Assembly (NCBI RefSeq): GCF_003977755.1
Contig: NZ_RQWN01000007.1
Span: 1-64,000 of the forward strand
From: Haloterrigena salifodinae
GTDB lineage: Archaea; Halobacteriota; Halobacteria; Halobacteriales; Natrialbaceae
Direction: 5' to 3'
Length of the DNA: 64,000 nucleotides
Under the pieces are notes generated by a model, which was not told the DNA's origin, did not search any database, and worked only from the letters and a program-made list of their open reading frames with translations. Made by a program: the position numbers and the translations under genes. Shown in pieces: positions 25,755-34,702 of this stretch. Numbering within the stretch: the stretch's first letter is position 1; each line of letters begins with the position of its first letter.

Positions 25755-27554
25755 ATGGCACGCGACTCTTCGGTAGCGGACGACGATCGGTGCGTCGGCG
25801 AGGAAGCGCCGACGACCGACGACGGATCGGACGGATTGCTCCACCGGCGATCGTACATGAAACTCGCCGGTGCAACGACGGCGGCGGCAGCGACGTTCGG
25901 GACAAGCGCCAGCGCCGCCGAGGACTACGAGGTCATCCCCGCGAACGGGCAGGTCGTCCGGGTCGGCCGCGGTGAGACGTTCGAGAACAAACTGATCGAT
26001 CTCACGACCGGGAAGAGCTTTCTGCTGCTCGTCGAGGGAGCAAACTCCGTCATCCGAAATATCGGATTCGAGGGGCTCTACCGCGGCGACCAGTTCCTGA
26101 TCTCGATCAGAGCCGACCGGGGCGACGTCCTCTTCGAGAACATCTACATGGGCGACGGCGCGACCAAGGAAGGCGCGGACTTCGTCCACGGACCCGGCGC
26201 GGTCTTCATGCACAAGCAAAGCCAGGCGAACCTGACGTTCCGCCGGTGTAACGTGCAAGGGTTCCCGAACAACGGCTTCTACTGTTCGAACACCGCCTCC
26301 GGACCGAGCAGCGTCCACTTCGACACCTGTTTCGGCAAGAACAACGGCGTCACGACGTTCCGCTGTGCGAGCGGCGACGACGTGATCGAGAACTGCGTCG
26401 CGTACAACGACAACACCGACTACGGACAGGGCTACGGCGGCTACACCGAGACCAGCGGCCGCCCCGTCTGGGTCTGGTCAGGCGGCAACGTCACGATTCG
26501 CGACTCCCACTTCGCCGACGGTCCCTACCCCTACGCGATGGTTGCCGGCGCCAACGGCTCGGCCGGTCGCGCCACCTTCGAGAGCGGCGGCTACCGTGGC
26601 ACGATCCAGCGGGCGAACGGGTCGACCGTCACCGTCGCCGACGCCGTCTCGAGCGATCCCGATCTCTCCGTTCCCGACGGCGTCCCAACGTCGGCCAAAG
26701 CGGCCGCCTCGGGCGACTCGAGCGCTGCCTCGAGCGCCGAGGTGAACGCCGAAAGCGCCGCCGACGAGGAGCAACGTTCCCACGTCGTGCTCGTCGACGG
26801 CGACGCCTCGGACGTGACGCGCTACGAGTTCGCCGTCGACGGCGCGGTCGAGTCCGCGAACCACGAGGGCGCGTCGATCGACGTCAGCGACGAGATTACG
26901 GACGGGCGCGTCAGCGGCGCCGTCGCCGACTGGAAGGACGCCTTCCGGTTCGACGGCGACCTCGAAGCGCTCACCGTCGACGGGCCGGGAACGGTCCTGG
27001 TCGACGGCGAAGCGGTCGATCCGGCCGACTACGGTGCGGAACTCCCGCACGTCCTCGAGGTCGCGGGTCGGGGCGTGCCGACGAGTTTCGAGATTTCGGT
27101 CGAGGGCGAGATCGAACTCGACGGGGAAGACGACACGACGACGATCGCGGGGTCGACCGTCCAGAGTTCGGTCACCGACGGCAGCCGGACGTTCCGGTTC
27201 TCGGGCGCAGTGACCGATGTGACGATCATCAACGGCGCCGCTGACGCCAGCGTCGACGGCGAGGAGATCGATCCGGCCGACTACGGCGACCACGAACTGC
27301 TCCCCCACGCGGTGGTCATCGACGGGACGACGGCCGACGAGCCGAGCGCCTACTCCTTCGAGACCAGCGGCGCGGTCGTCAAGTCCACCCACAGCGAGGC
27401 AACGATCGACGAGGACGACGTGATCGAAGACCGAACCGTCCGCGGCGTCGCCGACAACTGGGCCGACGCCTACTGGTTCGACGGCGACATCGAGGACTTC
27501 ACCCTGCGCGGTCACGCGACCGTCGACGTACAGTACAACGTTCGCGAGCAGTAA
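25755..27554 (+). CDS. Tat-exported beta-helix protein with three C-terminal beta-domain repeats
   Basis: A 599-residue exported protein. The Tat signal is 'HRRSYMKLAGATTAAAATFG' (about 32-51), then 'SASAAEDYEV'. Residues about 55-310 are a beta-helix like that of the gene upstream ('FENIYMGDGA', 'RRCNVQGFPNNGFYCS'). A Ser/Ala linker (about 315-335) leads to three related domains of about 85 residues: 'VVLVDGDASDVTRYEFAVDG', 'LEVAGRGVPTSFEISVEGE' and 'AVVIDGTTADEPSAYSFETS'. The first two close with DGEAVDPADYG / DGEEIDPADYG; the third ends in a divergent tail. The repeat also forms the 109-residue protein at 19511. The beta-helix suggests polysaccharide binding or cleavage outside the cell; the repeats look like attachment or binding modules. 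Confidence 0.85.
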   Translation: MARDSSVADDDRCVGEEAPTTDDGSDGLLHRRSYMKLAGATTAAAATFGTSASAAEDYEVIPANGQVVRVGRGETFENKLIDLTTGKSFLLLVEGANSVIRNIGFEGLYRGDQFLISIRADRGDVLFENIYMGDGATKEGADFVHGPGAVFMHKQSQANLTFRRCNVQGFPNNGFYCSNTASGPSSVHFDTCFGKNNGVTTFRCASGDDVIENCVAYNDNTDYGQGYGGYTETSGRPVWVWSGGNVTIRDSHFADGPYPYAMVAGANGSAGRATFESGGYRGTIQRANGSTVTVADAVSSDPDLSVPDGVPTSAKAAASGDSSAASSAEVNAESAADEEQRSHVVLVDGDASDVTRYEFAVDGAVESANHEGASIDVSDEITDGRVSGAVADWKDAFRFDGDLEALTVDGPGTVLVDGEAVDPADYGAELPHVLEVAGRGVPTSFEISVEGEIELDGEDDTTTIAGSTVQSSVTDGSRTFRFSGAVTDVTIINGAADASVDGEEIDPADYGDHELLPHAVVIDGTTADEPSAYSFETSGAVVKSTHSEATIDEDDVIEDRTVRGVADNWADAYWFDGDIEDFTLRGHATVDVQYNVREQ

Positions 27555-27759
27555 TTCGCAGCGTCCGAAGATCGTTCCGTTCCGATCGGTCGCGCGGGCG
27601 GCGGGACGAGATCGGTCGCCCGCTCGCAGCGCATCGACGGCGGACGGTTGACGATCGAAGTTCATTTTCGCTGTTGCATTTCGCACTACTGACCGGTACG
27701 TATCGAGTACGTTCGGTACGAACAGTATAACAATCCATCTGATAGACCACCGTCGCGGT

Positions 27760-28920
27760 ATGAACATCGGTTTCTATCACGACGCCGCCGGAACCCGCCA
27801 CGCCGGCGGAATCGCCGTCTACACGCAGCAGATGGCGGCCGCACTCAGTCAGTCGAACGACGTCTATCTCTATACGCAGCGCGGAGAGCCCGCGCCGATC
27901 GTCCGCGAGTCGGACGTAACCGTCGTCGAGACCCCGTCCTTCGACAGCGACTGGCCGGCCTCGCTCGAGGAGTCGCTCCCGGTCGGCTCCCAGGACTGGA
28001 CGAAAGCCCGAATGACGCTGTGGGCCGAGCGAAACGGCGTCATCGATCACATCGACGACACTCTGGACGTGCTGTTTACCGCCCACTATCTCGACGATCT
28101 CCTCCTCTCGAATCTGGTCGACGTGCCGACGGTCTACACGTACCACCGGCTCTCGGATATCGGGATCGGCGCGAAACTGCAACAGGCGTTCTCCGCGACG
28201 GAGCTGATTCTGGCCAACTCGATGGAGACCGCGGACCGCGTGGAATCGGCGTTCGACATCGACGTCGAGGAGATCGTCTATCCAGGCGTCGATACGGACC
28301 GGTTTCAGCCCGACGCCGATCCCGTCATCTCGAGTCACGATCCGATCATCCTCTTCGTCGGCCGACTGGTCGAAGCGAAGGGGATCGACGAACTGCTCGA
28401 GGCGGTCGCCCGACTCGAGGGCGACCAGGAACTTCACGTGGTCGGGCGCGGCGACCGAGAGCGGATCCGCCGGCGGGCCCGCGACCTCGGAATCGCGGAG
28501 TCAGTGGAACTCCACGGCGAAGTCCCCCACCCCGAACTGCCGGGCTACCACGCCGGCGCCGACGTGTTCTGCCTGCCGAGTCACGACGAGAGCTTCGCGA
28601 TGGCCAACGTCGAGGCGATGGCCTGCGGGCTGCCGGTCGTGACGACCGACCTCGAGGCGATCCGGACGTACCTCGCCAACGGCGACAACGGACTCCTGTC
28701 CCGCGTCGGGGACCCGCAAGATCTAGCCGACAAACTGAATCTCGTCCTCGAATCGCCTGAGTTGCGGGCGCGACTCGGCGAGCAGGCCCGGACTGACGCG
28801 CAGGCGTTTGCGTGGCGGACGCAGGCCCGTCGGCTCGAGGCGTTCTGTTCCGACGTCCTCGACGTCCCGGAGTCGGTCGAGGAGGTTCGGCCCGACCAGC
28901 CGCACCCGAACATGGTTTGA
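27760..28920 (+). CDS. Glycosyltransferase family 4 protein
   Basis: A 386-residue GT-B enzyme of typical length. The N-terminal domain starts MNIGFYHDAAGTRHAGGIAV, with the Gly-rich acceptor loop. The donor domain has 'ILFVGRLVEAKGIDELLEAV' and 'PSHDESFAMANVEAMACGLP', holding the paired glutamates of the family. A TATA-like 'cagtataacaa' sits about 30 bases before the ATG, so the transcript may be leaderless and separate from the upstream gene. It closes the glycan region. The sugar donor is unknown. Confidence 0.94.
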   Translation: MNIGFYHDAAGTRHAGGIAVYTQQMAAALSQSNDVYLYTQRGEPAPIVRESDVTVVETPSFDSDWPASLEESLPVGSQDWTKARMTLWAERNGVIDHIDDTLDVLFTAHYLDDLLLSNLVDVPTVYTYHRLSDIGIGAKLQQAFSATELILANSMETADRVESAFDIDVEEIVYPGVDTDRFQPDADPVISSHDPIILFVGRLVEAKGIDELLEAVARLEGDQELHVVGRGDRERIRRRARDLGIAESVELHGEVPHPELPGYHAGADVFCLPSHDESFAMANVEAMACGLPVVTTDLEAIRTYLANGDNGLLSRVGDPQDLADKLNLVLESPELRARLGEQARTDAQAFAWRTQARRLEAFCSDVLDVPESVEEVRPDQPHPNMV

Positions 28921-29233
28921 ACGGCGACGGCGCGACTCGTCGGGTACGACGGACAGCGATAGTACGACGGGTGGTCCCCTCGAGCGGCGGCGGGTCGCGC
29001 GGAGCGGTCGTCGAGATGAGTGTAAAGGTGGCTCCCGCGCCTGAATCGGAAACAGATGCTGGCACGCGAACTGCTCCGGTACGGATGACGGTCGTCGGGA
29101 GCCGTTCGTCCGTTCGAGTGCCGTGAATAAAAGTCCTTCTTACCTGCTACCGCAAGAAATCTTCTCAATCGCTGTGAGAACCCGCGATCGTCGACGGCTC
29201 GCACGGGCCGTCGACCCACTCCCGACCGAACAG
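28921..29233. other. Intergenic region between convergent genes
   Basis: This 313-bp stretch lies between the 3' ends of the GT4 gene and the winged-helix membrane protein. I see no gene or repeat in it. Confidence 0.45.
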
Positions 29234-29830
29234 TCACTCGATCCGCGATAGCTTGCCGTCGACGTTCCGTTCGCGCCGTCGGTTCGACACGGCGTGTGCC
29301 ACCGAGAGGGCGAAGAAGGCGACGACGACGACACCAGCGAGCCCGAGCGTCGGGACGGCCGACAGCGGCGGAACGCTAAGGAATGCACCGGTGACGAGTG
29401 CCGCACCGACGACGCTCAGGGCCGCGTACCACCGATCCCACCGATCCTGCTGGTGGGTATCCGTGTCCAGATACATCATCAGCAGGTCGGCGTTATCCGC
29501 CAGCGAGATCAGTCCCCGGTCCTGATCGTACTCGACGATACCGGCGTCGTCCATCTTCGGCAGATGAGTCTGGTAAAGGGCGACGTACACGCGCTTGCGT
29601 TGATCGGAGCTGAGCGCGCTGACTTCGGTATCGTTCTCCCAGGCCGCGATCTGTTCGGCGAGTTCGCCGAGGGTGACCGTATCGTCGGCCTCGAGTAAGT
29701 ACGCGAGGACTTCGCGTCGACGTCGGTTCTTCAGGAGCTCGAAAATGACGTCTTTCGACAGTCGTTGCTCCTCGTCCGAATCGGCGACCGATGCGATCTC
29801 GTCGGGCAGAGACGTATCGATCGACGACAT
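29234..29830 (-). CDS. Winged-helix membrane protein (DUF7344-like)
   Basis: A 198-residue protein. Residues about 20-120 form a winged helix typical of haloarchaeal DUF7344 proteins: 'LSKDVIFELLKNRRRREVLA', 'VTLGELAEQIAAWEN', 'RKRVYVALYQTHLPKMDDAG'. Two hydrophobic segments follow (about 140-160 and 164-184), so the DNA-binding part is membrane-anchored with both termini inside. It ends in a basic tail RRRERNVDGKLSRIE. Such proteins are numerous in haloarchaea and presumed regulators; the target is unknown. Convergent with the GT4 gene and divergent from tfb. Confidence 0.8.
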   Translation of the reverse strand: MSSIDTSLPDEIASVADSDEEQRLSKDVIFELLKNRRRREVLAYLLEADDTVTLGELAEQIAAWENDTEVSALSSDQRKRVYVALYQTHLPKMDDAGIVEYDQDRGLISLADNADLLMMYLDTDTHQQDRWDRWYAALSVVGAALVTGAFLSVPPLSAVPTLGLAGVVVVAFFALSVAHAVSNRRRERNVDGKLSRIE

Positions 29831-30580
29831 TACGATCGACCCCCTGTAGCCGGGATTACGCTCCGGTTCGATTCACACTGGCTACCGTACACGAAACGGC
29901 TACCAAACTGTCGAATCGACGGAAGCCGCTGTCTGCTCGGTCGGCAAGTCGCAGTCACGATTGACACACCAAGTTGTACACCAATACTGAAACTCTTAAG
30001 GACGGCCACGTTTCGCACCGGCTGCAAAGCAGGTATGGAACGGCTTCGATCGGTCATCGACGGTGTAGGGTCTCGAGACGGCGTCGGACGGTTTCGAGAA
30101 TCGCTCGGCGAGAACAGTATTGGACGATTGTTCGACTGTACCGAGCGCGTACACGCACAACCGTTCCGGTAGCAGGGGCGTGAGCGGGGTCGAGGGACTG
30201 AACTGGGACACGACACTGGGTCGAAACGTTTGGTGCCGGCGACATAAAGGCGAACGACAGTTCGCCGGCGAAAGCCATATTTACGCGATGAACATGCGAT
30301 TTACGTCCCGTTCATGAGGGAACGATGACCACATTTCATGTAGTATGTTCACTATAGACACGGTAGGGCGACGGCGCTACGCGATAGCGCTACGCCCGAA
30401 CGCGACCGATGGGACACGGTCTCAGCACAGTTCGATCAACGCCACACAGCAGCGTCGGCGGCGATCTGTCGCTTCTCTCATCTTCTCTCTTTCGTGCGAG
30501 GACGGCCGACTCGTAAGTCTGCGTTTCCCGCGAAACCATGTTAACCCCTTACAGTGCCTGCACCGATTCTTCCACTACTG
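29831..30580. other. 750-bp intergenic region upstream of tfb
   Basis: The region separates divergent genes and must contain the tfb promoter. A 45-codon frame 30035-30172 (MERLRSVIDGVGSRDGV..., ending HAQPFR) has a TATA-like 'ctcttaagg' about 40 bases upstream but no family resemblance I can support. I leave it uncalled. Confidence 0.45.
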
Positions 30581-31537
30581 ATGACGCGGTCCATTATCGA
30601 TCACACCACGAGCGAATCAACCGAGACAGAGACCGGTCTATGTCCGGACTGCGAAACCGATACGATCGTCCACGACCCGGACCGCGGCGAGCGAGTCTGC
30701 GAGGAGTGCGGGCTCGTTCTGACCGAAGATCCGATCGATTACGGCCCCGAATGGCGAGCCTTCAACGCCCAGGAACACGACGAGCTCTCCCGCGTCGGCG
30801 CGCCGCTGACCCAATCGATGCACGATCGGGGGCTGACGACGACCATCGACTGGCGCAACAAGGACGCCAACGGCCACTCAATGTCGGCCGACAAACAGGG
30901 CCAGCTCCACCGACTCCGCGTCTGGCAGGAACGCATCCGCACGAAAAACGCCGGCGAACGCAACCTGAAGTACGCGCTCTCGGAAATCGACCGCATGGTC
31001 AGCGCGTTAGGCGTTCCAAAGCCCGTCAAAGAGACCGCAAGCGTCATTTACCGACGCGCGCTCGAGCAGGACCTCATCCGCGGCCGGTCGATCGAGGGCG
31101 TCGCCACCAGTGCGCTGTACACGGCCTGTCGTAAGGAGGACATTCCGCGGAGCCTCGAGGAAGTAACCTCCGTCTCCCGGGTCGACCAACGGGAGATCGG
31201 CCGGACGTATCGGTATATCGCCGACGAACTCGATATCAACCTGGAGCCGACGAATCCGCGCCAGTTCGTTCCCCGCTTCTGTTCTGAACTCGACGTCGGC
31301 AAGGACGTCGAGACGAAGGCCGTCGAAATCATCGACCAAACGACCGAGCAGGGTCTGCACTCGGGAAAGTCGCCGACCGGTTTCGCCGCCGCCGCCATCT
31401 ACGCGGCCGGGTTGTTGTGCGACGAGACGATCCCCCAGCGGGCCGTCGCCGACACCGCTCAGACGACCGTGGTCACGGTTCGGAACCGGTACCGCGAGCA
31501 ACTCGAGGCGATCGACCAACAGCCGGCGACGACGTGA
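30581..31537 (+). CDS. tfb: Transcription initiation factor IIB (TFB)
   Basis: A 318-residue general transcription factor that bridges TBP and RNA polymerase. The N-terminal zinc ribbon has 'CPDCETDTIVHDPDRGERVC' and 'CEECGLVL', giving the two CxxC pairs. A linker with the B-finger/reader region ('DYGPEWRAFNAQEHDELSRV') follows. Two cyclin folds (about 125-215 and 220-310) contain 'GRSIEGVATSALYTACRKED' and 'SPTGFAAAAIYAAGLL', the conserved repeat cores. I start at ATG 30581 (MTRSIIDHTT), not the in-frame ATG 27 bases up, because the zinc ribbon then sits at the usual distance. Haloarchaea have several TFB paralogs with partly specialised promoters; which one this is cannot be told. Confidence 0.95.
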   Translation: MTRSIIDHTTSESTETETGLCPDCETDTIVHDPDRGERVCEECGLVLTEDPIDYGPEWRAFNAQEHDELSRVGAPLTQSMHDRGLTTTIDWRNKDANGHSMSADKQGQLHRLRVWQERIRTKNAGERNLKYALSEIDRMVSALGVPKPVKETASVIYRRALEQDLIRGRSIEGVATSALYTACRKEDIPRSLEEVTSVSRVDQREIGRTYRYIADELDINLEPTNPRQFVPRFCSELDVGKDVETKAVEIIDQTTEQGLHSGKSPTGFAAAAIYAAGLLCDETIPQRAVADTAQTTVVTVRNRYREQLEAIDQQPATT

Positions 31538-31553
31538 TCGGCCGCGGCCGCGA

Positions 31554-31724
31554 TCACATGATCGAACGCTCTTCTTCTGGATGGAAGTCCTCCAGCGCGT
31601 GGAGGTTCGCGTACGGCACGAACGCGACGAACTCGTCGTCCTCGTCGTAGAGTTCCACGCCGTTCTCGGTGTGCTCGTACTGCTCGCACTGGATCTGTCC
31701 TTCGGGAAGGATTGCGCGATACAT
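31554..31724 (-). CDS. Small conserved haloarchaeal protein
   Basis: A 56-residue acidic protein, MYRAILPEGQIQCEQYEHTE and on, with the core 'ELYDEDDEFVAFVPYANLHA'. The alternating hydrophobic pattern suggests a small beta-sheet protein. It has one cysteine and no membrane segment. The ATG at 31724 is preferred because the reading frame upstream of it is Pro/Ser-rich. It is convergent with tfb, 16 bases apart. Its function is unknown. Confidence 0.7.
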   Translation of the reverse strand: MYRAILPEGQIQCEQYEHTENGVELYDEDDEFVAFVPYANLHALEDFHPEEERSIM

Positions 31725-31884
31725 ACTCCCTAGGATGCCGTCCACCCAAATATAGCTGGGCGGTGGTTTCGATTCGGGGAGTGGGTTTCGTGTGTTCTCG
31801 CATCCGCCCGCAACCACGGCGACGAGCCGCTACCGTGAGGTAATCGTTACAGTGATGACACTTCGATGTCGAACAGAATTCAGA

Positions 31885-32898
31885 ATGAGTGAGGATACCG
31901 AGGTCGACGTCGAAGTCCACGAGGGCGTCACGTACGCGACGCGCGAAGCCGACGAGCTGGGGCTCGATCTGTTCGTCCCCGCGGTCGACGATCCGCCGCT
32001 GGTCGTCTACGTCCACGGCGGCGGCTGGGTCGCCGAGACCCGCGACAACGTTCCGGAGCCGGAACGGTACGCGGCCGAGTGGGAGTGTGCGATCGCCAGC
32101 GTGAGCTACCGATTGGCCGCGATTCCCGACGCCCTCGAGGACGGCGTCGAGTTCGCGATCGACCCGGCAAACGACACGCCACGGGGCGTCTTCCCCGACC
32201 AGTTCGTCGACGTGAAGGCGGCGATCAGGTGGCTGCGGGCAAACGCCGACGAGTACGGCTACGACGCGACGGATGTCGCGGCGTGGGGCGCATCGGCCGG
32301 CGGTCACTTGGCCCTCCTCGCGGGAGTCATCGACGACGTCGACGCGCTCGCGGGGGACGCCTTCTCGGAAGCGGACCTCGAGAAGGCGGTTGCTCCCGAC
32401 GAGTCGGGGGCCGTCCAGGCGGTTGTCGACTGGTACGGCGTCGCGGATCTCACACTGGTCCCGGACGACCCGACCAATCCCGCCTCGCTGCTCATCGGCG
32501 GCCCGAAATCGGAGCACGAGGCCGCGTTCGTGCAGGCGAGTCCGGTGACCCACGTCTCCGCGGAGACGCCACCGGTCCTCTGTATGCACGGTCGCGAAGA
32601 CACGATGGTTCCGATCGAACACAGCCGCGTCCTATTCGACGCGCTGGACGAGGCCGGCGTCGACGCGGCGCTGTACGAACTGCACGACCGCAACCACGTC
32701 TGGGTGACCGGCGGCGTCGAGGAGATCGAGTCGGAACGGGTAGCGATGGAGTTGCTGACCGCGGATCCGACGCCCGCACAGTCGATCACCGAGACCGTCC
32801 ACCTCGAGGAAGGCGGCTCCGCGACCTCGCTCATCGACGGGACGCCCCCGGCGGGACCGGACGCGATCGAGCGATTCCTCGAGCGTACGATCACGTAA
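31885..32898 (+). CDS. Alpha/beta hydrolase (esterase/lipase-like, HGGGW type)
   Basis: A 337-residue alpha/beta-hydrolase. 'LVVYVHGGGWVAETRD' forms the oxyanion hole, 'VAAWGASAGGHLALLAGV' holds the nucleophile Ser in GxSxG, 'LCMHGREDTMVPIEHS' the acid Asp, and 'HDRNHVW' the catalytic His. The acyl-ester or carboxylester substrate is unknown. There is no signal peptide, so it is cytosolic. The start at ATG 31885 (MSEDTEVDVEVHEG) is acidic and natural; upstream in-frame ATGs at 31855 and 31792 add basic, unlikely sequence. Confidence 0.9.
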   Translation: MSEDTEVDVEVHEGVTYATREADELGLDLFVPAVDDPPLVVYVHGGGWVAETRDNVPEPERYAAEWECAIASVSYRLAAIPDALEDGVEFAIDPANDTPRGVFPDQFVDVKAAIRWLRANADEYGYDATDVAAWGASAGGHLALLAGVIDDVDALAGDAFSEADLEKAVAPDESGAVQAVVDWYGVADLTLVPDDPTNPASLLIGGPKSEHEAAFVQASPVTHVSAETPPVLCMHGREDTMVPIEHSRVLFDALDEAGVDAALYELHDRNHVWVTGGVEEIESERVAMELLTADPTPAQSITETVHLEEGGSATSLIDGTPPAGPDAIERFLERTIT

Positions 32899-33621
32899 TC
32901 CAGAATCGGCGTACTATCGTCTGAATCGAGAGCAGCGGACGCCGGTCGTCTGCGCGACGTTACGTTCTATCCCTGGCGTCCGCATTCTTCTGGAAGCGCG
33001 GCCCCATGAATCAGCGACGAGTCGGACCTCCGCTATCGATGTGTACGATCTTCTCCCTCGAGGCGGAGAGAGTGGATTTCGTGTGTTCTCGTTCTCGAGC
33101 GCTGGGTTCAGTGATATCAGTTTGGTGCGGCACTATGGTTCACTGGAAACACTACGAAAGCCCCGATGCTCTCGAGGCGGGCGACTCGCTGCGCGTGGTT
33201 CGAGAGAGCGTCGCTCGCCGTAGTGCTTGCCTCGTCGGCCGTCCCTGATAGCAGCAGTCCCATTCACACCTGTTCCGGTCGGCCGGTCGAGCCACCGCGG
33301 GTGGGAATGAAAGGGGCTGCTCCGTTCGGCGGGTCTGACGAAGTAAGCACGCGAGCGAAGCGAGCGAGCGCACCGCGTCAGACCCGCCGAACGGAGCAGG
33401 GGCTTTCCCAGTGGGCTCGAGCGGGTCGCCACGCTACCCGCGTATCGGGATCGTCGTCCGTGGACAGCCGTCGTCCCCGGCGAGCACCGACTCGAGCGTC
33501 CGCGGAGTCGACCGCCGACGACCGCTCGAGGGACGGCCGCAGGGCTACCGCAGTGAAGCGAACGTCCGCGTCTCGGGAGCGGTGGTCGTATCGGTGGCCG
33601 GTGAAGCCCGTTTTAGCCGAG
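32899..33621. other. Non-coding region at the left edge of the accessory segment
   Basis: About 720 bases without a supported gene. It contains a 22-bp perfect inverted repeat (33319-33340/33376-33397). Its 33071-33090 segment resembles 31781-31800 upstream ('tttcgtgtgttctcg'). It probably consists of decayed sequence next to an old integration site. Confidence 0.45.
33319..33397. repeat. 22-bp perfect inverted repeat forming a long hairpin
   Basis: The arm 'gctccgttcggcgggtctga' plus cg (33319-33340) is exactly complementary to 33376-33397. The 35-base loop contains the haloarchaeal 'gcgagcgaagcgag' motif. It may be a terminator-like hairpin or the remnant of a small mobile element. No downstream T run supports simple termination. 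Confidence 0.75.
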
Positions 33622-33660
33622 TGATCTTTCAGTCGAGTGCTCTCCCGGACTAAGCTACGG
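33622..33660 (-). pseudogene. 5' fragment of a tRNA-Phe gene
   Basis: On the minus strand 'tagcttagtccgggagagc' (D arm) and 'actcgactgaa' (anticodon stem and the GAA anticodon) match haloarchaeal tRNA-Phe. One extra A follows the anticodon, the 3' half of the stem is broken, and no T arm or 3' acceptor is found. It is therefore a truncated copy, not a working tRNA. It lies 14 bases past the stop of the coiled-coil gene and marks a likely integration or recombination scar. Confidence 0.65.
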
Positions 33661-33673
33661 TCCGTAGACGGGG

Positions 33674-34627
33674 CTACCCGTGGACGTCGGCTGTCTCCGG
33701 ATCCGACGGGGCAGCCGTCTCGTCCCGGCACCCCGCGCCGGGGATCGAGGCGTCCGCGGGGAGGAGCAGCCGTCGTTCAGTGTACTCGAGGCCGTTCTTG
33801 CGTTCGGTTTTCCGGCGCACCGCGAGCCGGTTCTTCGAGAGGTCCAGGACGGCGTCGATCGTCCGCGAGACGAGCTTCTTCGCGTAGCTCTCGGAGATGC
33901 CCGGCTCCCGGCGGCGGATCCAATGTCGGAGGTCGCTGGCTTTCACGTACTCGGCGACGTCCTTGCAGCCCCGTTCCCACGGATCGTCGCCGACGCTGGG
34001 ATCGGTCCGGGCCTGCCAGAGTTTCGCGGCCAGTCTGGTGGGCAGCGAGTTCGCCGCGGCGCGGCGGCGATCGTCGTCCATCCGCGCGAGCTGCTGGATC
34101 GGGAGCAAGTCGCCGAAGGCGAGCGAGACGTCGCCGCCGCGCTCGAGCGGATCGGCGTGCTCGGGAAGGCGGTAGTAGGCGGTCCCGTCGTCCTTCTCGA
34201 TGCGCTCGAGGCGACCGTCGGCGACGGTGACCGCGCACTCGTCGACGTTGTCGGTCTCGAGGTGGGCGCCCTTCTCGAGTTCGCGGGACTGGAGCTCCGT
34301 CACGCGCTCCTTGTTGGCAGTGGCCTTGTTGCACGCGGCTTCGGCGAGGCTCTCGAGTTCGCTGGTCTCGGTAGCGAGGTCGTCGGCTCGCGTTTCGACC
34401 GCGTCGGTCCGCGCCTCGCAGTCTTCGAGCTGGTCCTCGAGTTCGGCAACGGCGTCGGCGAGTCGGTCGCGGTCCCGTTCCAGGTCCTCGATGCGGTCGT
34501 CCTTGCGCTCGAGTTCGGTCTCGAGGGACTCGAGGCGCTCGCGGAGGTGTTCGAACTCGCTACTGTGGGCGATCTGGTCAGGGTTGTTCGACGGCGATGC
34601 GTCCGTGTCGGGTGCTGACGATGGCAT
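33674..34627 (-). CDS. Coiled-coil protein of the accessory region
   Basis: A 317-residue soluble protein. Residues about 20-105 form a long coiled coil of Glu/Leu/Arg heptads ('HLRERLESLETELERKDDRI'). The C-terminal part is basic, 'SDLRHWIRRREPGISESYAK', then 'RLAVRRKTERKNGLEYTERR', and could contact DNA. I do not recognise a named family. Proteins of this kind occur in haloarchaeal integrated elements, but no integrase or replication protein was found beside it. The small Glu/Arg-rich protein upstream (34703-34963) is co-oriented and may be its partner. Confidence 0.7.
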   Translation of the reverse strand: MPSSAPDTDASPSNNPDQIAHSSEFEHLRERLESLETELERKDDRIEDLERDRDRLADAVAELEDQLEDCEARTDAVETRADDLATETSELESLAEAACNKATANKERVTELQSRELEKGAHLETDNVDECAVTVADGRLERIEKDDGTAYYRLPEHADPLERGGDVSLAFGDLLPIQQLARMDDDRRRAAANSLPTRLAAKLWQARTDPSVGDDPWERGCKDVAEYVKASDLRHWIRRREPGISESYAKKLVSRTIDAVLDLSKNRLAVRRKTERKNGLEYTERRLLLPADASIPGAGCRDETAAPSDPETADVHG

Positions 34628-34702
34628 TGAACTGTCTGGTGTGGGGCGAAATGGTCGGACGGCGATACGACGGCTCGAGCGACGCTGCGGGCGGCGTCGC
34701 TC

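Noticed and set aside
26478-27767. Long open frame opposite the beta-helix protein's repeats
   Set aside because: No motif, and Arg/Val/Asp composition mirrors the real coding strand.
33622-33660. A complete or intron-containing tRNA-Phe
   Set aside because: No T arm or 3' acceptor complement follows within a reasonable intron distance.
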